Below the pieces are notes generated by a model. The model saw only the letters and a list, made by a program, of their open reading frames with translations. It ran no database searches and was not told the origin of the DNA. A DNA stretch of 64,000 nt from Piscinibacter lacus (GTDB lineage Bacteria > Pseudomonadota > Gammaproteobacteria > Burkholderiales > Burkholderiaceae_C). This document shows, in pieces, positions 19,536-31,248 of this stretch (its first letter is position 1; each line of letters opens with the position of its first letter). Location of the stretch: assembly GCF_016735685.1 (NCBI RefSeq), contig NZ_JAERRA010000001.1, positions 186,001 to 250,000 of the forward strand. The letters are read 5' to 3'. The translations under genes were made by a program, and so were the position numbers.

Positions 19536-19611
19536 TGGCAGGGGCAGAGGGTCTCGAACCCCCAACCTTCGGTTTTGGAGACCGACGCTCTGCCAATTGA
19601 GCTATGCCCCT
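19536..19611 (-). tRNA. trpT: tRNA-Trp (CCA)
   Basis: A 76-nt cloverleaf with encoded CCA. The acceptor stem is AGGGGCA/TGCCCCT, the anticodon loop contains CCA, and the T arm contains GGTTCGAGACC. It lies between tuf and secE in the same transcript, as in E. coli relatives. Confidence 0.97.
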
Positions 19612-19631
19612 ACGCCTGAACCTTGCTTGTC

Positions 19632-20822
<1,191 letters not shown>

Positions 20823-20865
20823 CGCGATCTCCTGACGAGCTGTGCTGACGCTGGGGGGATGAAGG

Positions 20866-20940
<75 letters not shown>

Positions 20941-21003
20941 ATCGACACAGGTCTGCGCTGACTCGCAACGCACATCGGTATCGACCTTGCAGACCTCGAA
21001 GCC

Positions 21004-21077
21004 TGGAGCGGGAGACGGGAATCGAACCCGCGCCATCAGCTTGGAAGGCTGAGGTTCTGCCATTGAACTACTCCCGC
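21004..21077 (-). tRNA. glyT: tRNA-Gly (TCC)
   Basis: A 74-nt cloverleaf with encoded CCA. The acceptor stem is GCGGGAG/CTCCCGC, the anticodon loop is CTTCCAA and the T arm contains GGTTCGATTCC. It lies between tRNA-Tyr and tRNA-Thr. Confidence 0.97.
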
Positions 21078-21122
21078 ATCGCCCGCCGGAAGCGGTCCGG
21101 CAAGACCTGCCTGAAGTTCGCT

Positions 21123-21208
21123 TGGTGGAGGAGGCTGGATTCGAACCAGCGTAGGCGTAAGCCAACAGATTTACAGTCTGCCCCCTTTAGCCACTCGGGC
21201 ACCCCTCC
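21123..21208 (-). tRNA. tyrU: tRNA-Tyr (GTA)
   Basis: An 86-nt class II tRNA with a long variable arm and encoded CCA. The acceptor stem is GGAGGGG, the anticodon loop CTGTAAA gives GTA, and the T arm is CTGGTTCGAATCCAG. It is the first gene of the tRNA-tuf-secE-rpo transcript, about 8 nt after the predicted start point. Confidence 0.97.
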
Positions 21209-21222
21209 ACGGCGAGCCCGAG

Positions 21223-21253
21223 ACTATAGCACGGCCCTCATTGGGCCCCGCAA
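21223..21253 (-). promoter_or_regulatory. Promoter of the tRNA-tufB-secE-nusG-rpl-rpo transcript
   Basis: On the minus strand there is an extended -10, TGC followed by TATAGT (21223-21228). A possible -35, TTGCGG (21248-21253), is 19 bp away, longer than ideal. Predicted initiation near 21216 is just ahead of tRNA-Tyr. The -35 and spacer overlap the last codons of ung, so the promoter is partly inside that gene. Confidence 0.6.
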
Positions 21254-22101
21254 GGCTTTTCTGGGGCGGCCTCGGGGGCGGCTGCCGCAGGGTCACCGGG
21301 CAAGGTCCATCCTCCTGCCAGCGGTCGACCCCGGGCCTGCAGCCAGGCTTGCGCCAGGCCGAAATGGCCGCAGCCCAGGAAGGGCCGCGGCGGCCGGCGG
21401 GCCGACAACGGCGAAGGATGGTTGGCCTCGAGCCGCAGATGTCCTGGACCGGCCCGGGCGATGCGCTCGCCCAGGCGCTGCGCATGGGCGCCCCAGAGCA
21501 TGAAGACCTTGGGTGAAGGATCGGCCGCGACCTGGTCGAGCAGGGCCGCGCTCAGCGCCTCCCAGCCCCGGCCGGCATGGCTGGCGGGTTCGTTGTCGCG
21601 CACGGTCAGGGTGGTGTTCAGCAGCAGCACGCCCCGGCCGGCCCACGCGACCAGGCTGCCGCTGCGCGGTGGCGGCAGGCCGAGGTCGCGCGCGCGCTCG
21701 GCCAGCAGATTGCGCAGGCTGGGCGGGTGCGACCGGCCGGGCGCGACCGAGAAGGCCAGCCCCTCCGCCTGACCGGGGCCATGGTAGGGGTCCTGGCCGA
21801 GGATCACCACACGCACCGCCTCCGGCGCGGTCAGACGCAGCGCGCGCAAGGGATCGGGCGGGTAGACGCGCACGCCCGCCGCCTGCTCGGCGGCGAGGAA
21901 AGCGGCCAGCGCCCGCCCCTCCGGCCCGGCAAGAAAGGCCAGAACCGTGGGGCGCCAGCCCGGGGGCAGATCCGCCGCGAGGGCATGCAAGGCCGGCAGT
22001 CCGTCGCCCGCAGGCTGCGGCACGGCCGCTTCCGCAGCAGGATCCGCCCAGGGCAAGGCCCGCGTGACGTCATCCGCCCGGCACGGCGCGCCTGCGCTCA
22101 C
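21238..22101 (-). CDS. ung: Uracil-DNA glycosylase (family 1)
   Basis: Removes uracil from DNA to start base-excision repair. It has 287 residues, longer than E. coli Ung because of extra N- and C-terminal Pro/Ala-rich parts. The water-activating loop GQDPYHGPGQAEGLAFS and the C-terminal NHPSPLSA motif are intact. The start is taken as GTG at 22101, 11 bp after the trpC stop; no clear ribosome binding site is seen, so it may depend on trpC translation. It is the last gene of the trp cluster. Its 3' end contains the promoter for the tRNA operon. Confidence 0.95.
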   Translation of the reverse strand: MSAGAPCRADDVTRALPWADPAAEAAVPQPAGDGLPALHALAADLPPGWRPTVLAFLAGPEGRALAAFLAAEQAAGVRVYPPDPLRALRLTAPEAVRVVILGQDPYHGPGQAEGLAFSVAPGRSHPPSLRNLLAERARDLGLPPPRSGSLVAWAGRGVLLLNTTLTVRDNEPASHAGRGWEALSAALLDQVAADPSPKVFMLWGAHAQRLGERIARAGPGHLRLEANHPSPLSARRPPRPFLGCGHFGLAQAWLQARGRPLAGGWTLPGDPAAAAPEAAPEKPCGAQ

Positions 22102-22112
22102 GGCCGGCCCGC

Positions 22113-22910
22113 TCAGGCCAGCAGCGCGGCCAGGGCGGCGCCCGGATCGGGCGCGCGCATGAAGGCTTCGCCGATCAGGAAGGCATGGATGTTCGCCTCG
22201 CGCATCCGGCGCACATCGGCCGGCGCGAGGATGCCGCTTTCGGTGACCAGCAGCCGGTCGTCCGGCACGCGCGGCAGCAGGCCCAGGGTGGTGTCGAGCG
22301 TGACCTCGAAGGTCCGCAGATTGCGGTTGTTGATGCCGACCAGCGGCGTCCTCAGGCGCAGCGCCCGGTCCAGCTCTTCGCCGTCGTGCACTTCGACCAG
22401 CACCGCCATGCCCAGTGCATGGGCGCAGGCCTCCAGCTCGGCCATCTGGCCGTCGCCCAGGCAGGCGGCGATCAGCAGGATGCAGTCGGCACCCATCACG
22501 CGGGCCTCATGCACCTGGTATTCATCGACCATGAAGTCCTTGCGCAGCACCGGCAGCGGGCAGGCGGCGCGGGCGGCGCGCAGGTAGGCCTCGCTGCCCT
22601 GAAAGTAGTGCGCATCGGTCAGCACGCTCAGGCAGGCGGCGCCGTGGCGGGCGTAGCTTGCGGCGATCTCGGCCGGGTGGAAGTGCTCGCGCAGCACGCC
22701 CTTGCTGGGGCTGGCCTTCTTGACCTCGGCGATCACGCCGGCGCGGCCGGCCGTGATCGGCGCCCGCAGCGCGGCGAGGAAATCGCGCAAGTCGGCGCGG
22801 CGCTCGGCGCCCTCGGCGGCCTCGCGCAACGAGGCCAGCGAACGGCGCTGGCGCCGCTCGGCCAGCTCCTCATGCTTGGTGGCCACGATCTTCTGCAGGA
22901 TGTCGCTCAT
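22113..22910 (-). CDS. trpC: Indole-3-glycerol-phosphate synthase
   Basis: Converts CdRP to indole-3-glycerol phosphate in tryptophan synthesis. It is 265 residues and monofunctional (no PRA isomerase fusion). [14 protein letters not shown] (near 60), [13 protein letters not shown] (near 118), [13 protein letters not shown] (near 190) and LVTESGI are catalytic-loop signatures of the TIM barrel. It is separated from trpD by a 198-bp gap filled by a long palindrome, unlike the tight spacing elsewhere in the cluster. Confidence 0.97.
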   Translation of the reverse strand: MSDILQKIVATKHEELAERRQRRSLASLREAAEGAERRADLRDFLAALRAPITAGRAGVIAEVKKASPSKGVLREHFHPAEIAASYARHGAACLSVLTDAHYFQGSEAYLRAARAACPLPVLRKDFMVDEYQVHEARVMGADCILLIAACLGDGQMAELEACAHALGMAVLVEVHDGEELDRALRLRTPLVGINNRNLRTFEVTLDTTLGLLPRVPDDRLLVTESGILAPADVRRMREANIHAFLIGEAFMRAPDPGAALAALLA

Positions 22911-22945
22911 CGGATAGCCGTCGGGCAGGTGAAGGGGAAGCCGCG

Positions 22946-23112
22946 CTCAGAAGGTGTGGATGGACCGGCCGTGTCCGAGCAGGTCGCACGGAGTCGTCCC
23001 ATCAAGGCGCAAAGCACAGCCGTAGCCCGAGCTACGGCGAGCATTTGCAAGGCCGAGGGGGCGGCTCCGGGCGGCATGAGCGGGCATGGCGGGTCCGTTC
23101 ACACCTTCTCAG
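22946..23112 (-). repeat. 165-bp imperfect palindrome between trpD and trpC
   Basis: The outer arms share AGAAGGTGTG (starting at 22949, and inverted ending near 23109). The similarity continues inward for the whole element with scattered mismatches, many of them G:U compatible in RNA. A perfect core sits at the centre, GCCGTAGC (23019-23026) and GCTACGGC (23031-23038), around a CCGA loop. The right arm includes the trpD stop codon. In the trp mRNA this would fold into one very long hairpin. I found no second copy in the window. It resembles a palindromic intergenic repeat of the REP/ERIC kind; the family is unknown to me. Confidence 0.8.
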
Positions 23113-24143
23113 GCCGCCGGGGCCAGGCGCTGGGTGGTCGCGACGAAGTCGGCCAGCTTGCGACGCGCCGCGCCCGAGGCCACAGCCTCGCGGGCGCGGG
23201 CCACGCCCTCGGCCAGGTCGGCGGCCACGCCGGCGGCGTGCAGGGCCGCGCCGGCGTTGAGCAGCACGATGTCGCGCGGCGCGCCGGCCTCGTCGTCCAG
23301 CACGCGGCGGATCATGGCCACCGAGGCCTCGCGGTCCGGCACCTTGAGCCCCGCATCGTCGCAGGGCGTCAGGCCCAGCTCGGCAGGATGGACGGTGTAC
23401 TCGCGGATCGCGCCGTCCTTCAGCTCGGCCACCAGGGTCTCGCCCGAAAGCGAGATCTCGTCCATGCCATTGCGGCCATGCACGACCAGCACATGCTCCG
23501 AGCCTAAGCGCTGCAGCACGCGCGCCAGGATGCCGACCAGGTCCGGATGGAAGACACCCAGCAACTGCCGGGTGGCGCCGGCGGGGTTGGTCAGCGGGCC
23601 GAGGATGTTGAAGAGCGTGCGCACGCCCAGCTCCTTGCGCACCGGGGCGGCATGCTTCATGGCCGCATGGTGGTGGGGCGCGAACATGAAGCCGATGCCG
23701 GTCTCGGCGATGCAGTCGGCCACGCGATCCGGCGGCAGCATGCGCGCGCCCAGGGCCTCCATCGCATCGGCGCTGCCGCTGGTCGAGGACACGCTGCGCC
23801 CGCCATGCTTGGCCACCCGCGCGCCAGCCGCCGCCGCCACGAAGACCGAGGCCGTCGAGATGTTGAAGGTGTGCGAACCATCGCCCCCGGTGCCAACGAT
23901 GTCGACCAGGTGGCGGCGGTCGACCACCTCGACCTTCGTGGCGAACTCGCGCATCACCTGCGCGGCGGCGCTGATCTCGCCGACCGTCTCCTTCTTCACC
24001 CGCAGGCCGGCGATCAGCGCGGCCATCATCACCGGCGACATCTCGCCGCCCATGATGCGGCGCATCAGGTGCAGCATCTCGTCGTGGAAGATCTCGCGGT
24101 GCTCGATCACGCGCTGCAGCGCGGCGGTGTCGCTGATCGTCAT
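23109..24143 (-). CDS. trpD: Anthranilate phosphoribosyltransferase
   Basis: Joins anthranilate to PRPP. It has 344 residues from [20 protein letters not shown]. The PRPP-binding [14 protein letters not shown] is near residue 82 and [15 protein letters not shown] near 110. The start at 24143 is chosen over the longer open frame because GAGGAG lies 9 bases upstream and family alignments start here. trpG ends 32 bp before it. The stop codon lies in the edge of the 22946-23112 palindrome. Confidence 0.97.
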   Translation of the reverse strand: MTISDTAALQRVIEHREIFHDEMLHLMRRIMGGEMSPVMMAALIAGLRVKKETVGEISAAAQVMREFATKVEVVDRRHLVDIVGTGGDGSHTFNISTASVFVAAAAGARVAKHGGRSVSSTSGSADAMEALGARMLPPDRVADCIAETGIGFMFAPHHHAAMKHAAPVRKELGVRTLFNILGPLTNPAGATRQLLGVFHPDLVGILARVLQRLGSEHVLVVHGRNGMDEISLSGETLVAELKDGAIREYTVHPAELGLTPCDDAGLKVPDREASVAMIRRVLDDEAGAPRDIVLLNAGAALHAAGVAADLAEGVARAREAVASGAARRKLADFVATTQRLAPAA

Positions 24144-24175
24144 GGCGGCAGCTCCTCGGTCGGCAGGGCCCGGGC

Positions 24176-24745
24176 TCAACGGCGGTCGAGCAGGAAGTTC
24201 TTCAGCATCGCGTGACCGTGCTCGGTCAGGATGGACTCGGGGTGGAACTGCACCCCCTCGATCGGCAGGGTACGGTGGCGCACGCCCATGATCTCGCCAT
24301 CCTCGGTGGTCGCGCTGATCTCCAGCTCGGCCGGCAGCGTGGCCGGCGCGATGGCCAGGGAGTGGTAGCGGATCACGGTGAACTTCTCGGGCAGCTCGCT
24401 GAAGACGCCGCGCCGGTCGGTGTGGATGGTGCTGGTCTTGCCGTGCATCTGCACCCGGGCGCGGACGATGTCGCCGCCCAGCGCGGCGCCGATGCTCTGG
24501 TGCCCCAGGCACACGCCCAGGATGGGCAGCTTGCCGGCGAAGTGCCGGATCGCCGGCACGCAGATGCCCGCCTCGTTCGGCGAGCACGGCCCCGGCGAAA
24601 GCACCAGGCGGTCGGGCCGCAGGGCCTCGATCTCGTCGAGCGTGATCTCGTCGTTGCGGTGCACCCGCACCTCCTCGCCCAGCTCGGCGAAGTACTGCAC
24701 GAGGTTGTAGGTGAAGGAGTCGTAGTTGTCGATCATCAGCAGCAT
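24176..24745 (-). CDS. trpG: Anthranilate synthase glutamine amidotransferase subunit
   Basis: Supplies ammonia from glutamine to TrpE; in many bacteria it also serves p-aminobenzoate synthase. It has 189 residues. The class I amidotransferase triad is visible: the nucleophile in [11 protein letters not shown] near 80, and GVQFHPES near 168. [14 protein letters not shown] is the N-terminal signature. It follows trpE by 15 bp with AAGGGG before its ATG. Confidence 0.97.
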   Translation of the reverse strand: MLLMIDNYDSFTYNLVQYFAELGEEVRVHRNDEITLDEIEALRPDRLVLSPGPCSPNEAGICVPAIRHFAGKLPILGVCLGHQSIGAALGGDIVRARVQMHGKTSTIHTDRRGVFSELPEKFTVIRYHSLAIAPATLPAELEISATTEDGEIMGVRHRTLPIEGVQFHPESILTEHGHAMLKNFLLDRR

Positions 24746-24760
24746 GGCGCGCCCCTTCCC

Positions 24761-26260
<1,500 letters not shown>

Positions 26261-26395
26261 GTCGGCGGGCCCTCCATGGCCCGGCCCGCGAGAAGTTCGG
26301 CGGGCGCGGCGCGCCGGGCGCGCCTGGGTTCGTTCACCACCCCGGCGACATGGCGGCGGGGCATGCAGGGCGTCATGCAGGACGCCCGGTGCGGC
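26261..26395 (-). promoter_or_regulatory. trpE 5' leader with stems, including one over the ribosome binding site
   Basis: Between the putative leader-peptide stop and trpE the RNA can form GGGCGUC/GACGCCC (7 bp) and, just before trpE, GCGGGCC/GGCCCGC, whose loop and 3' side include the GGAGG. No U-tract follows any stem, so a classical terminator is not seen. Control by covering or exposing the trpE ribosome binding site is an inference from this layout. Confidence 0.45.
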
Positions 26396-26461
26396 TCAGG
26401 CCCGCCAGGGCCAGGCTCCCCGGTCGTGCGACCCCTTGGTGAACTTGCGCGCGATGAACAT
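26396..26461 (-). CDS. trpL: Candidate trp leader peptide (21 residues, Trp-Pro-Trp)
   Basis: A short reading frame ends ...GAWPWRA, giving two Trp codons separated by one Pro near its end, 135 bp before trpE. An extended -10 box lies exactly 6 bases before its ATG, so the message would begin at or next to the A of the ATG, without a 5' leader. Leaderless trpL genes are known in rhizobia such as Sinorhizobium meliloti. Ribosome stalling at these codons when charged tRNA-Trp is scarce would be the sensing step. It is too short for codon statistics to help. Confidence 0.6.
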   Translation of the reverse strand: MFIARKFTKGSHDRGAWPWRA

Positions 26462-26467
26462 GAAGTC

Positions 26468-26476
26468 AGTCTAGCA
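26468..26476 (-). promoter_or_regulatory. trpp: Extended -10 promoter of the trp operon
   Basis: The minus strand has TGC immediately followed by TAGACT (26468-26473). No good -35 lies at 16-18 bp, which is common for extended -10 promoters. The predicted start is at or next to 26461, the A of the leader-peptide ATG. Confidence 0.55.
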
Positions 26477-26502
26477 AAGCGCCTTGCAGACAAGCTGCCA
26501 TG

Positions 26503-26524
26503 AAAAAAGCAGCCCGGGGGCTGC
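26503..26524 (-). terminator. Rho-independent terminator after the 65-residue membrane peptide
   Basis: The minus strand has a GCAGCC/GGCTGC stem around CCCG, followed by six T. It lies 52 bp after the stop at 26576 and just upstream of the trp promoter, insulating the trp operon. Confidence 0.9.
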
Positions 26525-26575
26525 CTGCGCTTCGCTCGCCAGGGCCTTGAAAGCCCCGGCAGTCCTCGTGCGGAC

Positions 26576-26773
26576 TTACTGGCTGGCCGATGAAGCTGCC
26601 ACGGCCGGCGCCTCGACCGCCGAAGCGGCTGTGGGCGCCGATGCCGCATGGCTGTCGCCGTGGCTTTCAACGCCATGCTTTTCACCGCCCATGTCCACAT
26701 CGGCACCGGACTGGACCAGCACGAACATTGAAAGCGCAGCGAAGGCCACGAAGGCCACCAGAATCTTCCACAT
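26576..26773 (-). CDS. Small membrane-anchored or exported peptide, His-containing
   Basis: 65 residues: MWKILVAFVAFAALSMFVLV is one hydrophobic helix (residues 2-20) that could be an anchor or uncleaved signal. Then comes a short segment with four His (EKHGVESHGDSH, about 31-42) and an Ala/Ser-rich tail. AAAGG precedes the ATG and a strong terminator follows the stop, so this is a real unit. It lies 113 bp after the MHS transporter gene, separated by two long stems. The function is unknown; the histidines could bind a metal, which is only a guess. Confidence 0.75.
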   Translation of the reverse strand: MWKILVAFVAFAALSMFVLVQSGADVDMGGEKHGVESHGDSHAASAPTAASAVEAPAVAASSASQ

Positions 26774-26817
26774 GAGCACACCTTTCGAAGGTTGAGAGAG
26801 AAACATGTCCAGCACGA

Positions 26818-26868
26818 CGGGCCGCATGCTGCGGCCCGCGGGGGATGAGGGGCCGGGTGGCCCCTCAT
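26818..26868 (-). other. Two consecutive perfect hairpins after the transporter gene
   Basis: ATGAGGGGCC pairs with GGCCCCTCAT (26845-26868) and CGGGCCGCA with TGCGGCCCG (26818-26838). Neither has a T-tract. They start 18 bp after the transporter stop and could protect the 3' end of its mRNA or cause Rho-assisted termination before the small peptide gene. Confidence 0.5.
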
Positions 26869-26886
26869 GCTGGCGAGAGCGCCCGC

Positions 26887-28572
<1,686 letters not shown>

Positions 28573-28777
28573 GGCATGTCTCCTGTGTAAACCACTGACC
28601 TGCGCGGATTGCGAGGCGTGTCGACAGGATGGACGCGGGCTCTGACCGTCCTCTGACGCCAATCCAACAGAGGCTGACAAAGACGCATCAAGGCGGCAAA
28701 TCGTCCTGGGTTAACCCTCGGTTTCGGAATCCATCAAGGGAAAACACGGACCCTTCCGCGGGACACGATCCAGCGTG

Positions 28778-29443
28778 TCAGCCTTTGGGCCAGAGCTGAT
28801 CCAAGTGGTCATAAACCACATCGGCGCCCGCCCCCGCGACAGGCTGGCCGTGGTTGTAACCATGGCTGAGCAAGACCACGGGACAGCCCGCCGCCCGCGC
28901 CGCGCGGACATCGTTGCTCGAATCGCCGACCATCAACGCTTCGGCCGGGGCCACGTCGAGCGCGGCGCAGCTCGCCAGCAGCGGCAGTGGATCAGGCTTC
29001 TTGCGGGGATGACTGTCCCCACCGCAAACCAGGGCAAAGGGTTCGCGCAGGCCCACGTTGCGCAGCAGCGCTTCGGCGAACTCAACCGGCTTGTTGGTGA
29101 CGCACGCGAGGCGCAGTCCCTCGGCCCGGGCGCGCTGCAGAACCTCGGCGGCGCCAGGATAGACCCGGGCCTTACGCCCGTTCAGCCGGCGGTAGTGACT
29201 TTGGTAGGCATGCCAGGCCGGCGCCTCCAGTGCCCCCACGATGTCGGCTGGGCCGGTCGCAGCCAGCACGCCGCGGATCAGGTGCTCGGATCCCTGTCCG
29301 ATCAGGGTTTCGACGAGGGCTTCCGGGACCGGAGCGCGGTCCAGGTCGGCGAGCATGGCATCCAGGGCGGCCACGAAATCCCCGAGGGTGTCGACCAGGG
29401 TGCCATCGAGATCAAAAAGGGCGGCGCGTAGCGGACGATTCAT
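28778..29443 (-). CDS. gph: Phosphoglycolate phosphatase (HAD superfamily)
   Basis: Removes phosphate from 2-phosphoglycolate formed by DNA-damage processing or photorespiration-like reactions. It has 221 residues. HAD motif I is FDLDGTLVDT, motif II is in CVTNKP, and motif III/IV are KKPDPLPLL and MVGDSSNDVRAARAAG. A GTG two codons earlier (29449) is the alternative start and has better spacing to GAGGA. It lies 11-17 bp after ogt in the rpe-ogt-gph cluster. Confidence 0.93.
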   Translation of the reverse strand: MNRPLRAALFDLDGTLVDTLGDFVAALDAMLADLDRAPVPEALVETLIGQGSEHLIRGVLAATGPADIVGALEAPAWHAYQSHYRRLNGRKARVYPGAAEVLQRARAEGLRLACVTNKPVEFAEALLRNVGLREPFALVCGGDSHPRKKPDPLPLLASCAALDVAPAEALMVGDSSNDVRAARAAGCPVVLLSHGYNHGQPVAGAGADVVYDHLDQLWPKG

Positions 29444-29460
29444 GAACACGGAGAAAGTCC

Positions 29461-30012
29461 TCAGAGCGTGGCGGCATGGGGAAGGCCGGTTGCCTCGCGC
29501 GCCAGCAGGGCCTGCTTGCGCGCCAGACCCCAGCGGTAGCCGGCGAGGCGGCCGTCCTGCCGCAGCACGCGATGGCAGGGGACGGCCACGGCCACCGGGT
29601 TCGCGGCACAGGCCGCGGCCACCGCCCGCACGGCCCGCGGCCGGCCCAGCCGGCTGGCCAGCGCGGTGTAGCTCAGGGTCTGGCCGGGCGGGATGGCGCG
29701 CAACTGCGTCCAGACAGCCTGCTGGAAGGGCGTGCCGCAGAGGTCCAGCGGCAGCTCATCCGGCCAGGGCTGGGCAGGGGCTTCGATGCAGGCCTGCACG
29801 CGATCGAGAAAGCGGGCGACCTCGGGCGATGGCGCCAGCGGCCGGGCCTGCGGCCTGTGCCGGAGCAGCGCCTCGCGCAGCGCTTCGGGCTGGTCGCCCA
29901 GGGCCAGGGCGCACAGGCCGAGCGGGCTGCGTGCGACCAGCAGGGCGCCCAGGCTGCAGCGGGCCAGGGCGTAGTGCAGGGGCGGGGCGGGCTCGACCGG
30001 CTGGGTGTTCAC
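29461..30012 (-). CDS. ogt: Methylated-DNA-protein-cysteine methyltransferase
   Basis: A suicide repair enzyme that takes O6-alkyl groups from guanine. From the GTG at 30012 it is 183 residues, a normal size. The active-site motif is PCHRVLRQDGRLAGYRWG, and the DNA-binding helix is in GTPFQQAVWTQLRAIPPGQTLSY. The frame is open further upstream, but no start codon lies between rpe and 30012 and no family-like sequence is there. Lack of a visible ribosome binding site makes the start uncertain. Confidence 0.9.
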   Translation of the reverse strand: MNTQPVEPAPPLHYALARCSLGALLVARSPLGLCALALGDQPEALREALLRHRPQARPLAPSPEVARFLDRVQACIEAPAQPWPDELPLDLCGTPFQQAVWTQLRAIPPGQTLSYTALASRLGRPRAVRAVAAACAANPVAVAVPCHRVLRQDGRLAGYRWGLARKQALLAREATGLPHAATL

Positions 30013-30091
30013 GGCAATCTGCGGCAGGAGGGCGATGGCGCATCCTGCCCGATCGGCGGGTGCCGTGGCCGGCGCCGCAGCGCCGCCCCCC

Positions 30092-30799
30092 TCAGCCCAG
30101 GGCCTGGCGCATCGCGTCGATGACGGCGCGGTAGTCGGGCTGGCCGAAGATCGCGCTGCCGGCGACGAAGGTGTCGGCGCCAGCATCGGCGGCGGCGCGG
30201 ATGTTGTCGACCTTGATGCCGCCGTCGACTTCCAGGCGGATCTCGCGGCCGCCCTGGCGAACGTGGTCGTCGATCAGGCGGCGGATCTTCTCCAGCTTGC
30301 GCAGGCTGCTGGGGATGAAGCTCTGGCCACCGAAACCGGGGTTCACGCTCATCAGCAGGATCAGGTCGAGCTTGTCGCTGCCCTCGCCCAGCGTCCACTC
30401 CAGGATGTCGAGCGAAGCCGCCGGGTTGAAGACCAGGCCGGCCTGGCAGCCCGCGGCCTTGATCAGTTGCAGGGTGCGGTCGACATGGGTGCTGGCGTCG
30501 GGGTGGAAGCTGATCAGGTCGGCGCCGGCCGCGGCAAAGGCCTGGGCCAGGGCATCGACGGGCTGCACCATCAGGTGCACGTCGATGGGCACGCGCGCGC
30601 CGTCCTTCGTCACCGCATGCTTGCGCAAGGCCTGGCAGACCATGGGGCCGAAGGTCAGGTTCGGCACGTAGTGGTTGTCCATCACGTCGAAGTGGATCCA
30701 GTCGGATCCCGCGTCGATGACGGCACGGGTTTCCTCGCCGAGCCGCGCGAAATCGGCGGACAAGAGGCTGGGGGCGATGCGAAAGCGAGCTTGGCTCAT
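30092..30799 (-). CDS. rpe: Ribulose-phosphate 3-epimerase
   Basis: Interconverts ribulose-5-phosphate and xylulose-5-phosphate. It has 235 residues with TIM-barrel signatures [39 protein letters not shown]-like [22 protein letters not shown] and VDGGIK near the end. It heads the rpe-ogt-gph cluster and is divergent from apaG, with a 69-bp gap between the start codons. Confidence 0.97.
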   Translation of the reverse strand: MSQARFRIAPSLLSADFARLGEETRAVIDAGSDWIHFDVMDNHYVPNLTFGPMVCQALRKHAVTKDGARVPIDVHLMVQPVDALAQAFAAAGADLISFHPDASTHVDRTLQLIKAAGCQAGLVFNPAASLDILEWTLGEGSDKLDLILLMSVNPGFGGQSFIPSSLRKLEKIRRLIDDHVRQGGREIRLEVDGGIKVDNIRAAADAGADTFVAGSAIFGQPDYRAVIDAMRQALG

Positions 30800-30868
30800 T
30801 GCGTGTCGCCCGGAGGCGCTCCATATCAGTCTGCGCTTATTCTAAAGACGCTCCCTAGAATCAGGCGC

Positions 30869-31243
30869 ATGACGTCTGCCCGCCTGGTCTGCTCGGTTCA
30901 GACCCGATTCCTGCCCGAGCAATCGGACCCCGCGCAGTCGCGCTATGCCTATGCCTACACGGTGACCTTGCAGAACCGCGGCCCGCTGGCCGCGCAACTG
31001 GTGGCGCGAACCTGGCTGATCGAGGAAGGTGGCGAGACGACGCAGGAGGTGCGCGGCCTGGGCGTCGTCGGCCAGCAGCCGCTGCTGGGCCCTGGCGAAT
31101 CGCACGAATACACGAGCTGGGTGCAGCTCGGCCATCCCCAGGGCCGCATGCGTGGCCACTACCTGTTCGTTTCGGTCGAGGCCGAGGCCTTCGAGGTCGA
31201 GGTGCCGGCCTTCGAGCTGGCCTTTGCCAACATGCTGCATTGA
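30869..31243 (+). CDS. apaG: ApaG domain protein (DUF525)
   Basis: 124 residues folding as a fibronectin III-like beta sandwich; its role is unsettled, with links to Co2+/Mg2+ handling and diadenosine tetraphosphate. YAYTVTLQNRGPLAAQLVARTWLI and GVVGQQPLLGPGESHEYTSW are family signatures. The start ATG is 8 bp after a TAGAAT box, so a very short leader is possible. Its stop overlaps the possible TTG start of the next gene. Confidence 0.95.
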   Translation: MTSARLVCSVQTRFLPEQSDPAQSRYAYAYTVTLQNRGPLAAQLVARTWLIEEGGETTQEVRGLGVVGQQPLLGPGESHEYTSWVQLGHPQGRMRGHYLFVSVEAEAFEVEVPAFELAFANMLH

Positions 31244-31248
31244 GCGGC

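Noticed and set aside
26261..26395. Classical Rho-independent attenuator before trpE
   Set aside because: Stems are present but none is followed by a T-tract.
30005..30868. Long N-terminal extension of apaG on the plus strand
   Set aside because: It would run antisense through rpe and ogt; the ApaG family starts at 30869.
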